Shown here one piece after another: positions 17,883 to 27,113 of a DNA stretch of 64,000 nt. The translations under genes and the position numbers were made by a program. The stretch is from JARYGU01 sp033795365 (GTDB lineage: Bacteria > Pseudomonadota > Alphaproteobacteria > Rhizobiales > Rhizobiaceae): assembly GCA_033795365.1 (NCBI GenBank), contig JARYGU010000005.1:319964-383963 (forward strand). The letters are read 5' to 3'. Every line of letters begins with the position of its first letter. Position 1 is the first letter of the stretch. The notes under the pieces are model-generated. The model saw nothing but the letters and a program-made list of their open reading frames with translations. It did not search any database and was not told the origin of the DNA.

Positions 17883-19053
17883 AGAGAAGCCGAAGACGGA
17901 CAAGGCCGACGCCGCTGAGAGGCAGCGCCGACGCCTCACGGATTTCGTCAAGGCGGAAGCCCGCGAGAAGGGCTTCGACATCTGCCGCATCACCGGACCG
18001 GACGCTATTCCTGAAGTGCGGGAGAGGCTGGCGGAATTTCTCGCGGCCGGGCATCACGGCACCATGGGATGGATGGCCGAAACGGAAGCGCGGCGCGCCG
18101 ATCCGCGAGTGCTCTGGAGCGAGGTGCGCTCGATCGTTCTCTTCGGGCTCAATTACGGACCGGACGAAGACCCTCGCGAAATCCTCGCCCGCAAGCACCT
18201 TGGCGCGATCTCCGTCTATGCCCGAAACCGTGATTACCACGACATCATCAAGGGCAAGCTGAAGGAAGTGGCGACACGGTTTGCTGCGCGCGCAGCTGAA
18301 GATGTGAAGGTGTTCGTCGACACGGCCCCTGTCATGGAGAAACCGCTCGCCATGAAGGCCGGCCTCGGCTGGCAGGGAAAGCATACGAATCTCGTCAGCC
18401 GTGAATTCGGGTCCTGGCTTTTTCTCGGCAGCCTGTTCACGACGGCCGATCTGGCGTTTGACGAGCCTGAAAGGGACCACTGCGGTTCCTGCCGGGCCTG
18501 CCTGAATGCCTGCCCGACAGCCGCATTCCCCGCTCCATACAAGATCGACGCGCGGCGCTGCATCTCCTATCTCACAATCGAGCACAAGGGACAGATCGAT
18601 CCTTCGCTCAGGCCGCTTATCGGAAACCGCATCTACGGCTGCGACGATTGCCTTGCCGCCTGCCCCTGGAACAAATTCGCGGCCGAGGCTTCAGAGATGA
18701 AGCTGAAGGCCCGCGAGGATCTGCGCGCACCGAGCATAGCCTTCCTGCTGGGCTTGGACGATGCGGCATTCCGCAGCTTCTTTTCCGGTTCGCCTGTCAA
18801 ACGCATCGGCCGCGACCGTTTCGTGCGCAACGTGCTGATCGCCGCCGGAAATTCCGGCGACAATTCACTCCTGCCGCTCTGTCGCCGGCTTGCGGATGAC
18901 GCCTCGCCCGTCGTGCGTGGCATGGCCGTATGGGCGCTCGGTCGACTGATGGAGGCTTCGCAGTTTCGAAGGTTTTCCGCCGCGCGGTCGGCAGCGGAAC
19001 CCGATCCTGATGTGCGCGCCGAATATGAGATGGCAGTGGCGGAAACGGTATGA
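17863..19053 (+). CDS. queG: Epoxyqueuosine reductase
   Basis: Cobalamin- and 4Fe-4S-dependent enzyme that reduces epoxyqueuosine to queuosine at the tRNA wobble position. The two ferredoxin-type clusters are visible as CGSCRACLNACPTAAF and CDDCLAACPW (the second preceded by GNRIYG). The N-terminal cobalamin-binding region includes the substrate loop near DTAPVMEKPLAMKAGLGW (split over the active-site Asp), and the C-terminus has a short HEAT-like repeat (SPVVRGMAVWALGRL). The 396-aa length is slightly above average. It lies between the GST gene (20-bp overlap) and the epimerase gene (4-bp overlap). Confidence 0.95.
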   Translation: MQTWISEEKPKTDKADAAERQRRRLTDFVKAEAREKGFDICRITGPDAIPEVRERLAEFLAAGHHGTMGWMAETEARRADPRVLWSEVRSIVLFGLNYGPDEDPREILARKHLGAISVYARNRDYHDIIKGKLKEVATRFAARAAEDVKVFVDTAPVMEKPLAMKAGLGWQGKHTNLVSREFGSWLFLGSLFTTADLAFDEPERDHCGSCRACLNACPTAAFPAPYKIDARRCISYLTIEHKGQIDPSLRPLIGNRIYGCDDCLAACPWNKFAAEASEMKLKAREDLRAPSIAFLLGLDDAAFRSFFSGSPVKRIGRDRFVRNVLIAAGNSGDNSLLPLCRRLADDASPVVRGMAVWALGRLMEASQFRRFSAARSAAEPDPDVRAEYEMAVAETV

Positions 19054-19925
19054 TGCAGGTGCTGGTCCTCGGAGCGGGTTTTTCCGGAAAGGCTATCTCC
19101 AAGGCTTTCATGGACGAGGGAGCGACGGTCTTCGGAACGACGCGCTCGCCCGACAAGGCCGAAATGCTGGCCGGGCACGGCATCAAACCCGTCATCTATG
19201 ACGGATCGGCCGTTTCGCCGGAACTGGCGGCGGCCATGGCACAGACCACGCATCTCGTGCAGTCGATCGCACCGGGACGCGATGGCGATCCGATGTTCCG
19301 GGCTGAAAGTCCGCCGCTTTCCACCCTGCTTCCGAAACTCGAATGGGCGGCCTATCTCTCGACCGTCGGCGTCTATGGCGATCACAAGGGCGCCTGGGTC
19401 GATGAAGCGACCGATCTCAATCCCGTTTCGGCGCGCTCCCTGGAACGGGTCGAGGCCGAGGCCAACTGGCTGGGCTTCGGTGAAGCCAGCAACCGTCCCG
19501 TCGCGATCCTACGGCTCTCCGGGATCTATGGACCGGGCCGGAATGCGCTGCGAAACCTTGCGGAAGGGACAGCACGCCGCCTGATCAAGAAGGACCAGGT
19601 CTTCAACCGGATCCGCGTCGAGGACATAGGCCGCTCCGCCGCATTTCTGGCGGCTCGAAAGCTCGGCGGCGTCTATAATATCACCGATCACGAACCGGGC
19701 CCGCCGCAGGACGTGATCGTCGAAGCCGCAAGAATCATGGGAGCCGAACCGCCGCCCGAAATCCTGTTCGAAGAGGCCGAACTGTCGCCGATGGCGCGTT
19801 CCTTCTACAGTGAAAACAAGCGGGTTTCGAACGCCAAAATCCGTGCGCTCGGCTTCGAATTCCGCTTTCCCGATTACCGTATGTCCCTGGCCGAGCTTTA
19901 CGAGAGCGGTGACTGGCGGGGCTGA
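19050..19925 (+). CDS. SDR family NAD(P)-binding protein (YeeZ-like epimerase)
   Basis: A 291-aa extended short-chain dehydrogenase. The nucleotide motif VLVLGAGFSGKAIS is at the N-terminus, STVGVYGDHKGAWVDE sits in the active-site region, and ILRLSGIYGPGRNALRNL is typical of YeeZ-like epimerases. The canonical YxxxK pair is not obvious, as in other members of this subgroup. The substrate is unknown. It begins ATGATG at the queG stop (ATGA overlap), making a three-gene unit GST-queG-SDR. Confidence 0.8.
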   Translation: MMQVLVLGAGFSGKAISKAFMDEGATVFGTTRSPDKAEMLAGHGIKPVIYDGSAVSPELAAAMAQTTHLVQSIAPGRDGDPMFRAESPPLSTLLPKLEWAAYLSTVGVYGDHKGAWVDEATDLNPVSARSLERVEAEANWLGFGEASNRPVAILRLSGIYGPGRNALRNLAEGTARRLIKKDQVFNRIRVEDIGRSAAFLAARKLGGVYNITDHEPGPPQDVIVEAARIMGAEPPPEILFEEAELSPMARSFYSENKRVSNAKIRALGFEFRFPDYRMSLAELYESGDWRG

Positions 19926-20323
19926 TTGCCTGCGGCATGCGCCCATGACGTCATCGCAGAGGGTAGTTCCTGCCCTTTAGCCGCCATATTCCATCGATCA
20001 GCACAACCTGTGGATGAGGCCTCCGATGAGGAGCCTCGATTCCAGCGTATCAAATCTCCTAACATTGAAAATATTTTCCTCGTTTTCGCGTTTGCCAGCG
20101 CGCCTTTTCCAAAAAAATCGGAGCTCCGATTAATAATTGATTCACAAGAGTTTTTCGGAACCTTTCGCAGAGCGAGAAAAATATACTTCGATAGTCTGAG
20201 CGGACTTTCACAGCATAAGTTAAATAAAGCTAAACGGTTGAGGCACTTTTTCGCCACACTTGGCCTGAATAGGGCGATGGTCATCAGAGAATTCTATTTC
20301 ATTTCTGAGGGGTCATCTGAACT
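19926..20323 (+). other. 398-bp intergenic region, AT-richer, no gene seen
   Basis: The stretch between the epimerase gene and rlpA is visibly richer in A+T than its surroundings, especially 20050-20290. It holds an imperfect GC-rich hairpin at 20016-20037 (GAGGC/GCCTC arms with one bulge) that may help end the upstream transcript. The open frame through 19926-20393 has no ribosome site and runs into rlpA, so it is not called. The rlpA promoter is presumably here, but I cannot place it. Confidence 0.5.
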
Positions 20324-20695
20324 ATGGTTTTCAAGTGCTCTGCAGTCGCTCTTGCAGCGATCATGGTTACGGCTGCCACTTTTACCACAATGACGGAAGC
20401 GAATGCCGCAGGCGACGGCTGCGGCCGCGCCTCGTGGTATGCGCTGACATCCCGTACCGCTTCCGGCGAACGAATGAACCCGGCCAAGCTCACCGCCGCG
20501 CATCGCAGTCTGCGTTTCGGCACCAAGGTGAGGGTCACCAATTCGCGCAATGGCAAAAGCGTCGTCGTGCGAATAAACGACCGCGGACCGTTCATCCGCG
20601 GCCGGGTCATCGATCTTTCTAAGGCGGCCGCCTCGCATATCGGCATGATCCGTTCCGGGCATGCGAAGGTTTGTTACGAAATCGTCAGCTCCTGA
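20324..20695 (+). CDS. rlpA: RlpA-like septal ring lytic transglycosylase family protein
   Basis: A short (123 aa) exported protein containing little more than the RlpA double-psi beta-barrel. The Sec signal peptide ends around EANA. The barrel begins GCGRASWYALTSRTASGE and contains FGTKVRVTNSRNGKSVVVRI and the conserved RINDRGPFIRGRVIDLSKAAA. In RlpA proteins this barrel cleaves denuded glycan strands at the septum. There is no lipobox Cys and no SPOR domain, so it is a minimal secreted form; whether it is active is not shown. Confidence 0.85.
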   Translation: MVFKCSAVALAAIMVTAATFTTMTEANAAGDGCGRASWYALTSRTASGERMNPAKLTAAHRSLRFGTKVRVTNSRNGKSVVVRINDRGPFIRGRVIDLSKAAASHIGMIRSGHAKVCYEIVSS

Positions 20696-20766
20696 GCACG
20701 GCAATTGTCCATGCGCGTCTTGCTCTTGCCGTTCATCGCCGTTAAATCGCGGCCAAACGGAGTTGC

Positions 20767-22059
20767 ATGATGCGATTGGGTGGCAGGCTCTCGGGAGCTA
20801 TCGAAGTCCTTTCCGACATCGAGACGCGCAAGCGTCCGGTGGCGGATGCGCTGAAGGATTGGGGACTGTCCCACCGCTTCGCGGGATCGGGCGACAGGGC
20901 CGCAATCGGCAACATCGTCTACGACGCCCTGCGCATGAAGCTCTCCCATGCCTGGCTGATGGGCGACGATGGCGCCAGAGCTTTGGGGTTTGCGGTTTTG
21001 CTGCGCCAATGGGGTTTCTCGGCCGAAAAGCTTTCCGGGGAACTCGAAGGCGACAAGTTTGCTCCGGAACCACTTTTGGGCGATGAGATCGCGTCCTTCT
21101 CAAGCCGGCGGCTGGAGGAGGCGCCTGACCATGTTCAGGGCGATATTCCGGAGTGGATAAAACCATCCTTCGAGACTAATTTTTCAGAAGACTGGCTTGC
21201 GGAAGCGAAAGCACTCGCCGGGCGGCCGACCCTCGATCTTCGGGCCAACACCCTGAAGGCCGACCGCAAAAAGGTGCTGAAGGCGCTTGAGCGAAACGGC
21301 GCCGAGCCGACGGGCATCGCCCGGTACGGCATCCGCATACCCGCAGGCGAAGGCGCATCGAGGCTGCCCAATGTGACGGCCGATCTTGCTTTCCAGAAGG
21401 GCTGGTTCGAAGTTCAGGACGAGGGTTCTCAGATCGTCGCGGATCTCGTTTTCGCGCAGGAAGGCGAACAGGTCCTCGACTTCTGCGCCGGAGGAGGCGG
21501 GAAAACACTGGCGATCGCCGCAGCCATGAACAACAAGGGGCAGGTTCATGCCTACGACACCGACCGTAAACGGCTTGCACCGATCATCGAGCGACTAAAG
21601 CGTGCCGGCACCCGGAACGTGCAGGTCCACGAAAGCATTTCCGAACTCCTGCCGCTCGCAGGCCGGTTCGACCGTGTGCTGGTCGATGCGCCCTGCACCG
21701 GCACGGGAACCTGGCGCCGGCGCCCCGACACCAAATGGAGGCTGACCGAACGCAACCTCGAGGAGCGGCTTTCCCAGCAACAGGAAGCGCTCGCCAATGC
21801 CGCTGCATTCGTTCGCCCCGGCGGCCGCCTTCTTTACATCACATGTTCCGTCCTGCCGGAGGAAAACGAAAACCAGGTTCACACCTTCTGCGAGAAGAAT
21901 CCCGAGTTCGAAATTCTTTCGGCGGCGGAAACCTGGCAGGATCTCTTCGGTAGGGACAAGCCCCAGCCTTGGTCCGCCGACAAAAAATCCGTGACGCTGA
22001 CGCCGGCATCGACCGACACCGACGGCTTCTTCTTCTGCAGCATGGGCCGGAAGATCTGA
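20767..22059 (+). CDS. RsmB/NOP family RNA (cytosine-5-)methyltransferase
   Basis: SAM-dependent m5C RNA methyltransferase, 430 aa. An N-terminal NusB-like helical domain (about residues 1-80) precedes the catalytic domain. The SAM loop is LDFCAGGGGKTLAIAA, the catalytic Cys motif DAPCTGTGTWRRRPDTKW, and the second conserved Cys lies in ITCSVLPEEN. The likely target is C967 of 16S rRNA if it is true RsmB, but alphaproteobacteria often carry two RsmB-like paralogues, so the exact target is left open. Confidence 0.88.
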   Translation: MMRLGGRLSGAIEVLSDIETRKRPVADALKDWGLSHRFAGSGDRAAIGNIVYDALRMKLSHAWLMGDDGARALGFAVLLRQWGFSAEKLSGELEGDKFAPEPLLGDEIASFSSRRLEEAPDHVQGDIPEWIKPSFETNFSEDWLAEAKALAGRPTLDLRANTLKADRKKVLKALERNGAEPTGIARYGIRIPAGEGASRLPNVTADLAFQKGWFEVQDEGSQIVADLVFAQEGEQVLDFCAGGGGKTLAIAAAMNNKGQVHAYDTDRKRLAPIIERLKRAGTRNVQVHESISELLPLAGRFDRVLVDAPCTGTGTWRRRPDTKWRLTERNLEERLSQQQEALANAAAFVRPGGRLLYITCSVLPEENENQVHTFCEKNPEFEILSAAETWQDLFGRDKPQPWSADKKSVTLTPASTDTDGFFFCSMGRKI

Positions 22060-22072
22060 GCGGGCGCCCGCT

Positions 22073-22576
22073 TCAATCCAGCTGGACGGGATATTGCTGG
22101 CGCGGCGGAACGAGATGATGCAGCACGGCAAGCGACACCAACAGCAGGCCGCCGATCATCACCACCTCGAAAAGCTGCCAGGGCGGAAGCTGTGAAACGG
22201 ACGCCACGAGCGGAACTGCGCCTGCCGGCGGATGCGTGACCCTCAGGGCCAGCATGGCAGCGATCGTCACCCCTACGGCGACCGTCGCCGCAAGCCAGTC
22301 GCCGGGAAAGAGATACATCACCGCAAGGCTCAGCAGGGCAGCGATTAGGTACCCGCCAAGCACGTTGGCCGGTTGAGCCAGCGGACTTTTCGGCTGCCCA
22401 AACAGCAACACCGCGCTTGCGCCGAACGGCGCTATCAAGAGCGGCATGCTGGTTTCGATCGAAAGCAGGCCGACAGCGCCGAGCGCTATGACGGCGCCTA
22501 TTCCGGACTTCAAGTGGCTTAGAAATTCGCCGCGGGGCTCGTGGCGACGCGTGAAGTGTTTGATATGACGACGCAT
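22073..22576 (-). CDS. HPP family membrane protein
   Basis: A 167-aa protein with about four membrane helices, named for the conserved HPP triad visible here as RVTHPPAGAVPL. Other family features are the N-terminal SGIGAVIALGAVGLLS and APFGASAVLLFGQPKSPLAQP. Cyanobacterial HPP proteins have been linked to nitrite transport; for this one the substrate is unknown. It is convergent with the RNA methyltransferase gene (13 bp apart) and divergent from the imelysin cluster, whose promoter region it shares. Confidence 0.88.
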   Translation of the reverse strand: MRRHIKHFTRRHEPRGEFLSHLKSGIGAVIALGAVGLLSIETSMPLLIAPFGASAVLLFGQPKSPLAQPANVLGGYLIAALLSLAVMYLFPGDWLAATVAVGVTIAAMLALRVTHPPAGAVPLVASVSQLPPWQLFEVVMIGGLLLVSLAVLHHLVPPRQQYPVQLD

Positions 22577-22765
22577 GAATCCAGTGATGGGAGGCTCGTG
22601 TGACTACGACGTAGCCATACAGCACAAAATTTGCGCAGTAAAAAGCAGAAAACTGCCTCTTTTTCACCTCTTCGCAGCAAAGCTTTTCTACTGGCGGGCC
22701 CTGCGGTTGAAAACCGCTCGACGATGTGCGGCCGCACCGCACCGCTGGAACACGGATCCCGAACT

Positions 22766-22793
22766 TCAAAGCGTTCTAAACTATACGCTTTGA
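22766..22793. promoter_or_regulatory. Inverted repeat upstream of imelysin cluster, possible iron-responsive operator
   Basis: Perfect 8-bp arms TCAAAGCG and CGCTTTGA flank a 12-bp spacer containing TTCTAAA, which matches the right half of the Irr-type iron control element (TTTAGAA...TTCTAAA) while the left half matches poorly. It lies 150 bp upstream of the first imelysin gene, in the only sizeable promoter region (22577-22942) of the cluster. The rest of that 366-bp region holds no gene I can support. The regulator assignment is inference. Confidence 0.35.
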
Positions 22794-22942
22794 CACAAGT
22801 TTGAAATTGCGCGATGACAAACGGGCCTGAACGCATCCGCGCCGGACCCGCTCCGGGCGGATCACCCGGCATGCCGTTCGCCCCGCACAGGAGCGCGACA
22901 CCGGGAGGTGAAGCAACCTGAACGGGGACACCAGGAGACACC

Positions 22943-24223
22943 ATGACCATTTCCTTGCTTCGCGCCGCAGCGGTCGCGCTGCTTACCGCGACATCCGGCT
23001 TTGCCATTCAGTCCGCAGCCGCGGCGACCGATCCGGCCGCGGTCGTCAAACATTATGCCGAAATCGCGCATGCGAAATTCTCCGACTCGCTCGCCGCCGC
23101 CAAGGAACTCGACGTCGCGATCGACGCATTGATCGCCAAACCGGGCGAGGACACGCTGAAGGCGGCGCGCGCAGCCTGGATCAAGGCACGCGTTCCCTAT
23201 CAGCAGACGGAAGCCTACCGCTTCGGCAATCCCATCGTCGACGACTGGGAAGGCAAGGTGAACGCATGGCCGCTGGATGAAGGGCTGATCGATTATGTCG
23301 ATCCGAGCTACGGCGCGGAAAGCGACGAAAACGCGCTCTTCACCGCCAATGTCATCGCCAATCCGAAGATCGAAATCGGCGGCAAGGAGATCGACGCCAC
23401 GAACATCACGCCGGAGCTTCTGGCGGACACGCTGCACGAGGCAGGCGACGTCGAAGCCAATGTGGCGACCGGCTATCATGCCATCGAATTCCTGCTTTGG
23501 GGGCAGGATCTGAACGGCACCGGACCCGGCGCCGGCAACCGGCCCTACACCGACTACGACACAGCGAATTGCACAAACGGCAATTGCGATCGCCGCGCGG
23601 CATATCTCAAAGCGGCCTCTTCGCTCCTCGTGACAGATCTTGAAGAAATGGTCGCGGCCTGGGCGCCGGACGGCGAGGGCACCAAAGCGGTTACCGCCGA
23701 ACCCAATGCAGGCCTTTCGGCAATGCTCACGGGGATGGGCTCCCTCTCCTATGGCGAACTTGCCGGGGAGCGCATGAAGCTTGGTCTTTTGCTGCACGAC
23801 CCGGAAGAGGAGCATGATTGCTTCTCGGACAATACGCACAATTCCCATCTCTATGATGCGATCGGCATCCAGACAGTCTATACCGGCGAATACACGCGGC
23901 CGGACGGCACGAAGATGACCGGCCCGTCGCTTTCCGAGCTCGTTGCGGCGAAGGATCCCGCGCTCGACACCGAGATGAAGGCCAAGCTCGGCACAACGGT
24001 TGCCGCCATGCAGACGATGGCGAAACGCGCCGAGACCACCGAGGCTTACGACCAGATGATCGGTGAGGGCAATGCCGAGGGCAACGCCGTCGTGCAGACG
24101 GCGATCGACGGATTGATCGACCAGACGAAGACGATCGAACGTGTGATTTCAGCGCTGGACCTCGGCAAGATCGAGCTTGAAGGATCGGATAGCCTGGACA
24201 ATCCCGACGCGGTTTTCCAATAA
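22943..24223 (+). CDS. Imelysin family periplasmic protein (IrpA/ICMP-like)
   Basis: A 426-aa exported member of the imelysin (peptidase M75) family, whose members act in bacterial iron acquisition rather than as proven proteases. A Sec signal peptide ends near residue 28 (SAAAA). The family GxHxxE motif is intact as GYHAIEFLLWG at about residue 178. Paired conserved acidic segments (HDPEEEHDCFSDNTH) lie in the second half. It opens the cluster imelysin / DUF1111 / imelysin / corA / DUF1513. GGAGACACC precedes the ATG. Confidence 0.88.
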   Translation: MTISLLRAAAVALLTATSGFAIQSAAAATDPAAVVKHYAEIAHAKFSDSLAAAKELDVAIDALIAKPGEDTLKAARAAWIKARVPYQQTEAYRFGNPIVDDWEGKVNAWPLDEGLIDYVDPSYGAESDENALFTANVIANPKIEIGGKEIDATNITPELLADTLHEAGDVEANVATGYHAIEFLLWGQDLNGTGPGAGNRPYTDYDTANCTNGNCDRRAAYLKAASSLLVTDLEEMVAAWAPDGEGTKAVTAEPNAGLSAMLTGMGSLSYGELAGERMKLGLLLHDPEEEHDCFSDNTHNSHLYDAIGIQTVYTGEYTRPDGTKMTGPSLSELVAAKDPALDTEMKAKLGTTVAAMQTMAKRAETTEAYDQMIGEGNAEGNAVVQTAIDGLIDQTKTIERVISALDLGKIELEGSDSLDNPDAVFQ

Positions 24224-24266
24224 ATAAAGAAGGCGGGCCGCGTCATGCGATGCGGCCCGGTCTCTC

Positions 24267-25793
24267 ATGATCCCCCTCCCTGTCCGCCGTCTCCTGCCGG
24301 CCGCAGCCACGCTCCTTCTGGCGCTGGCGGAAAGCCCCGTCGCCGATCCCGGCCCCATGCGCGGCGACCTGTCCGGGAAGGCCAGAAAACGCGTCGAAGC
24401 GGTAACGCGGCCTGCGACGGATTTTTCCAGGCCTGAGAAATACGAGGCGATGGCCGGCGGCGCGGCAACGTCGAGGGCATCGGCAAACGCCGACAGCTTT
24501 TCGCATTTCTCCACCAATATCACCTTCGATGAGGAAGAGACCTTCAAGCTGGGCAACGCTTTGTTTCGAAAGCTCTGGGTTTCCTCGCCCTCCTCCACCC
24601 AGGCTTCTGATGGTCTGGGGCCGCTCTTCAATGCGCGCGCATGCCAGAGCTGCCATCTTAAGGACGGTCGCGGACATCCGCCGGAAGGCCAGCGCGACGC
24701 CACTTCGATGTTCCTGCGCCTGGCGCGCGCTCCGGCCAATGCCGCGGAGCAGGCTGCACTGGACGCTTTTGAGGTCCTGAACCTCCCCGATCCGGTCTAT
24801 GGCCATCAATTGCAGGACCATGCCGTGCCCGGGCTTGCCGCGGAAGGCCGCATGGAGATCCGATATACCGAAGAAGTGGTGGAGCTGGCCGGCGGCGAGA
24901 CCGTCTTCCTGCGCCGCCCGGACTATTCCGTGGCTCACCTCGCATATGGCGAATTGGCTAAGTCGACCACGCTTTCGCCCCGTGTCGCCTCCCCGATGAT
25001 CGGGCTGGGACTGATACAGGCGATCCACGAGGCCGATATTCTTGCACTTGCCGATCCGAACGATGCCGACGGCGATGGCATCAGCGGGAAAGCGGCGACC
25101 GTCCGTAATTCCGTGACCGGTAAGCTGGAACTCGGCCGGTTCGGCTGGAAAGCGCAAACTTCGACGGTCCGGCACCAGAGCGCCGAAGCCTTCGCCAATG
25201 ATATCGGCATCTCGACGCCCGAAGTTGCTCTCGACCATGGCGACTGCACGCAAGTGCAGACGAAATGCATGGCGATGCCCGTCGGCGTACAGAAGCGGCT
25301 CGGAGACACGGAGGCTCCCGATCCTGTAATGGATCTCGTCACCTTCTATGCGGAAAACCTCGCCGTACCGGGCCGCCGGAATGTCGGCGCTTCCGAGACC
25401 CTGAGGGGCAAGCAGCTCTTCTACCAGAGCGGCTGCACGGCCTGCCACACCCCCAAGTTCGTGACGCGCCGCAATGCCAGCAACAAGGCGCATGCTTTTC
25501 AGCTCATCTGGCCCTATTCCGATTTCCTGCTTCACGACATGGGCGAGGGACTTGCGGACGGCCAGCAGGTGGGTGTCGCGAGCGGCAACGAGTGGCGCAC
25601 GCCGCCGCTCTGGGGTATAGGCCTTACAAAGACGGTCAGCGGACATACATTCTTCCTGCACGATGGCCGCGCCCGCAACCTGACCGAAGCTATCCTCTGG
25701 CACGGAGGCGAAGGCCAGGCAGCGCGGGATCGCTTCACGGGCATGGCCAAGGCGGACCGTGATGCCTTGCTGAATTTTCTGGAGAGCCTTTGA
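24267..25793 (+). CDS. Di-haem c-type cytochrome, DUF1111 thiol oxidoreductase-like family
   Basis: Exported 508-aa protein with two haem-c attachment sites, CQSCH at residues 126-130 and CTACH at about 390-394, in the arrangement of the DUF1111/MauG-peroxidase-like family. The signal peptide covers about the first 26 residues (VRRLLPAAATLLLALAESPVA). An acidic, calcium-like DPNDADGDGISGKAAT segment lies in the middle. These genes regularly sit between two imelysin genes, suggesting a redox role in periplasmic iron handling; the reaction is not established. Its stop overlaps the next start by 4 bp. Confidence 0.87.
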   Translation: MIPLPVRRLLPAAATLLLALAESPVADPGPMRGDLSGKARKRVEAVTRPATDFSRPEKYEAMAGGAATSRASANADSFSHFSTNITFDEEETFKLGNALFRKLWVSSPSSTQASDGLGPLFNARACQSCHLKDGRGHPPEGQRDATSMFLRLARAPANAAEQAALDAFEVLNLPDPVYGHQLQDHAVPGLAAEGRMEIRYTEEVVELAGGETVFLRRPDYSVAHLAYGELAKSTTLSPRVASPMIGLGLIQAIHEADILALADPNDADGDGISGKAATVRNSVTGKLELGRFGWKAQTSTVRHQSAEAFANDIGISTPEVALDHGDCTQVQTKCMAMPVGVQKRLGDTEAPDPVMDLVTFYAENLAVPGRRNVGASETLRGKQLFYQSGCTACHTPKFVTRRNASNKAHAFQLIWPYSDFLLHDMGEGLADGQQVGVASGNEWRTPPLWGIGLTKTVSGHTFFLHDGRARNLTEAILWHGGEGQAARDRFTGMAKADRDALLNFLESL

Positions 25794-26911
25794 TGCGTGC
25801 ACCACCGTCGGTACTGGGCCTTTCGCTTATGCTTGCCGCCGCGCTTGTGACGGGTGCTGCCAAAGCTCAGGAAAGCGCGTCGCCCGTCGCTCCACTGAAG
25901 ACGGAAGCGGTTATGACGGTCATGAGCAGAGCCGTCGACGAGGTTATCCGCCCCGGCTATCGCGCCTTCCACGCTTCTGCAAGGAAGCTTGGCGAAGCCA
26001 TCTCGGACTTCTGCAACGATCCGTCTCAGGAAGGCCGGAACTCGGTCGATGCCGCGTTCGAGGATACGGTTGCGAAATGGTCGTTCATCGAAATCGTGCG
26101 CGTCGGGCCCGTGCTGCTGCAGAACCGGTTCGAGCGCATCCTGTTCTATCCGGACCGCAAGAGCACCGGCTTGAAGCAGGTGCAGGCGCTGCTCGCCAAG
26201 CCGAACGAAACAGATACCAGCCCCGAGATTTTGAAAGGCAAGAGCGTTGCCATGCAGGGGCTCGGCGCGCTCGAGTTCGTCCTCTACGGCACCGGCTCCG
26301 ATACTCTTCTGACGGAACGCAACAGCTTCCGCTGCCGTTACGGCGCGGCAATCGCGGGCAATATCGAGACCATTGCAGGAGAATTGAGCAGCGAATGGGA
26401 AAGGGCGGACGGGGTGCAGGCCGCATGGAAACATCCCGGCCCCGACAACCCCGAGTTCCGCGACGCCAAGGAAGCGATGACGGCGCTTCTCGGCATTCTC
26501 GTGCACGGCGCAGAGACGGTGCGCGACCAGCGCATCGAATCCTTCTACAAAGGCAAGACGGAAACGGCCCGGCCGAAGTCTGCGATATACTGGCGTTCGG
26601 GTCAGACCTGGAACTCGATCGAGGCGAATCTCGACGGCCTTGAAGCTCTTTTCAGGAAATCCGGCATGGCGGACCTCATGGACCCGGAACTGAGTTTCGT
26701 AGCCAGTTCGACGGAATTCGTCCTTCGCTCGCTGAAACAGGTCGTCGCCGGCATCAATCCCGATATCGAAGCGGCTCTGCATGATCCGCAGGAGAGAGCG
26801 AAGATCGATTTCGCCCTGCTGAACACCCGGGATCTCATCGTCCGGCTCAACGACGATTATGGCGGAGCGGTCGGGCTCGGCGCGGGCTTTTCCTTTGCGG
26901 ACGGCGACTGA
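25790..26911 (+). CDS. Second imelysin family protein, lacking the usual motif His
   Basis: A 373-aa exported imelysin-like protein (signal peptide ends near VTGAAKA). Where the first imelysin has GYHAIEFLLWG, this one reads GLGALEFVLYG, so the motif His is absent while the Glu remains. Such divergent second copies are common in this cluster and may bind a partner rather than metal. It is translationally coupled to the di-haem gene (ATGA overlap at 25790-25793). A 190-bp gap follows before corA. Confidence 0.83.
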   Translation: MMRAPPSVLGLSLMLAAALVTGAAKAQESASPVAPLKTEAVMTVMSRAVDEVIRPGYRAFHASARKLGEAISDFCNDPSQEGRNSVDAAFEDTVAKWSFIEIVRVGPVLLQNRFERILFYPDRKSTGLKQVQALLAKPNETDTSPEILKGKSVAMQGLGALEFVLYGTGSDTLLTERNSFRCRYGAAIAGNIETIAGELSSEWERADGVQAAWKHPGPDNPEFRDAKEAMTALLGILVHGAETVRDQRIESFYKGKTETARPKSAIYWRSGQTWNSIEANLDGLEALFRKSGMADLMDPELSFVASSTEFVLRSLKQVVAGINPDIEAALHDPQERAKIDFALLNTRDLIVRLNDDYGGAVGLGAGFSFADGD

Positions 26912-27113
26912 CGCTACCTCCACGCACAAAGCGGTTGACAAAGCAGCATGGAGAGCGCAGAGGGCTTGCGTGGCCGCGATCGCGATCACGCTTCACAAAA
27001 AGGACCAACCCCGATGAACCCCGACAGTCGAAGTCGAGCCGTAATGCTCGCGACCGTCAGGCCCTGATCGACAGGGCTCCGGCGGTCGACTGACTTGCCC
27101 TATGGAGCCCGCC

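Noticed and set aside
20016..20037. GC-rich hairpin after the epimerase gene as a strong terminator
   Set aside because: The stem has a bulge and no following T-run, so only a weak role is possible.
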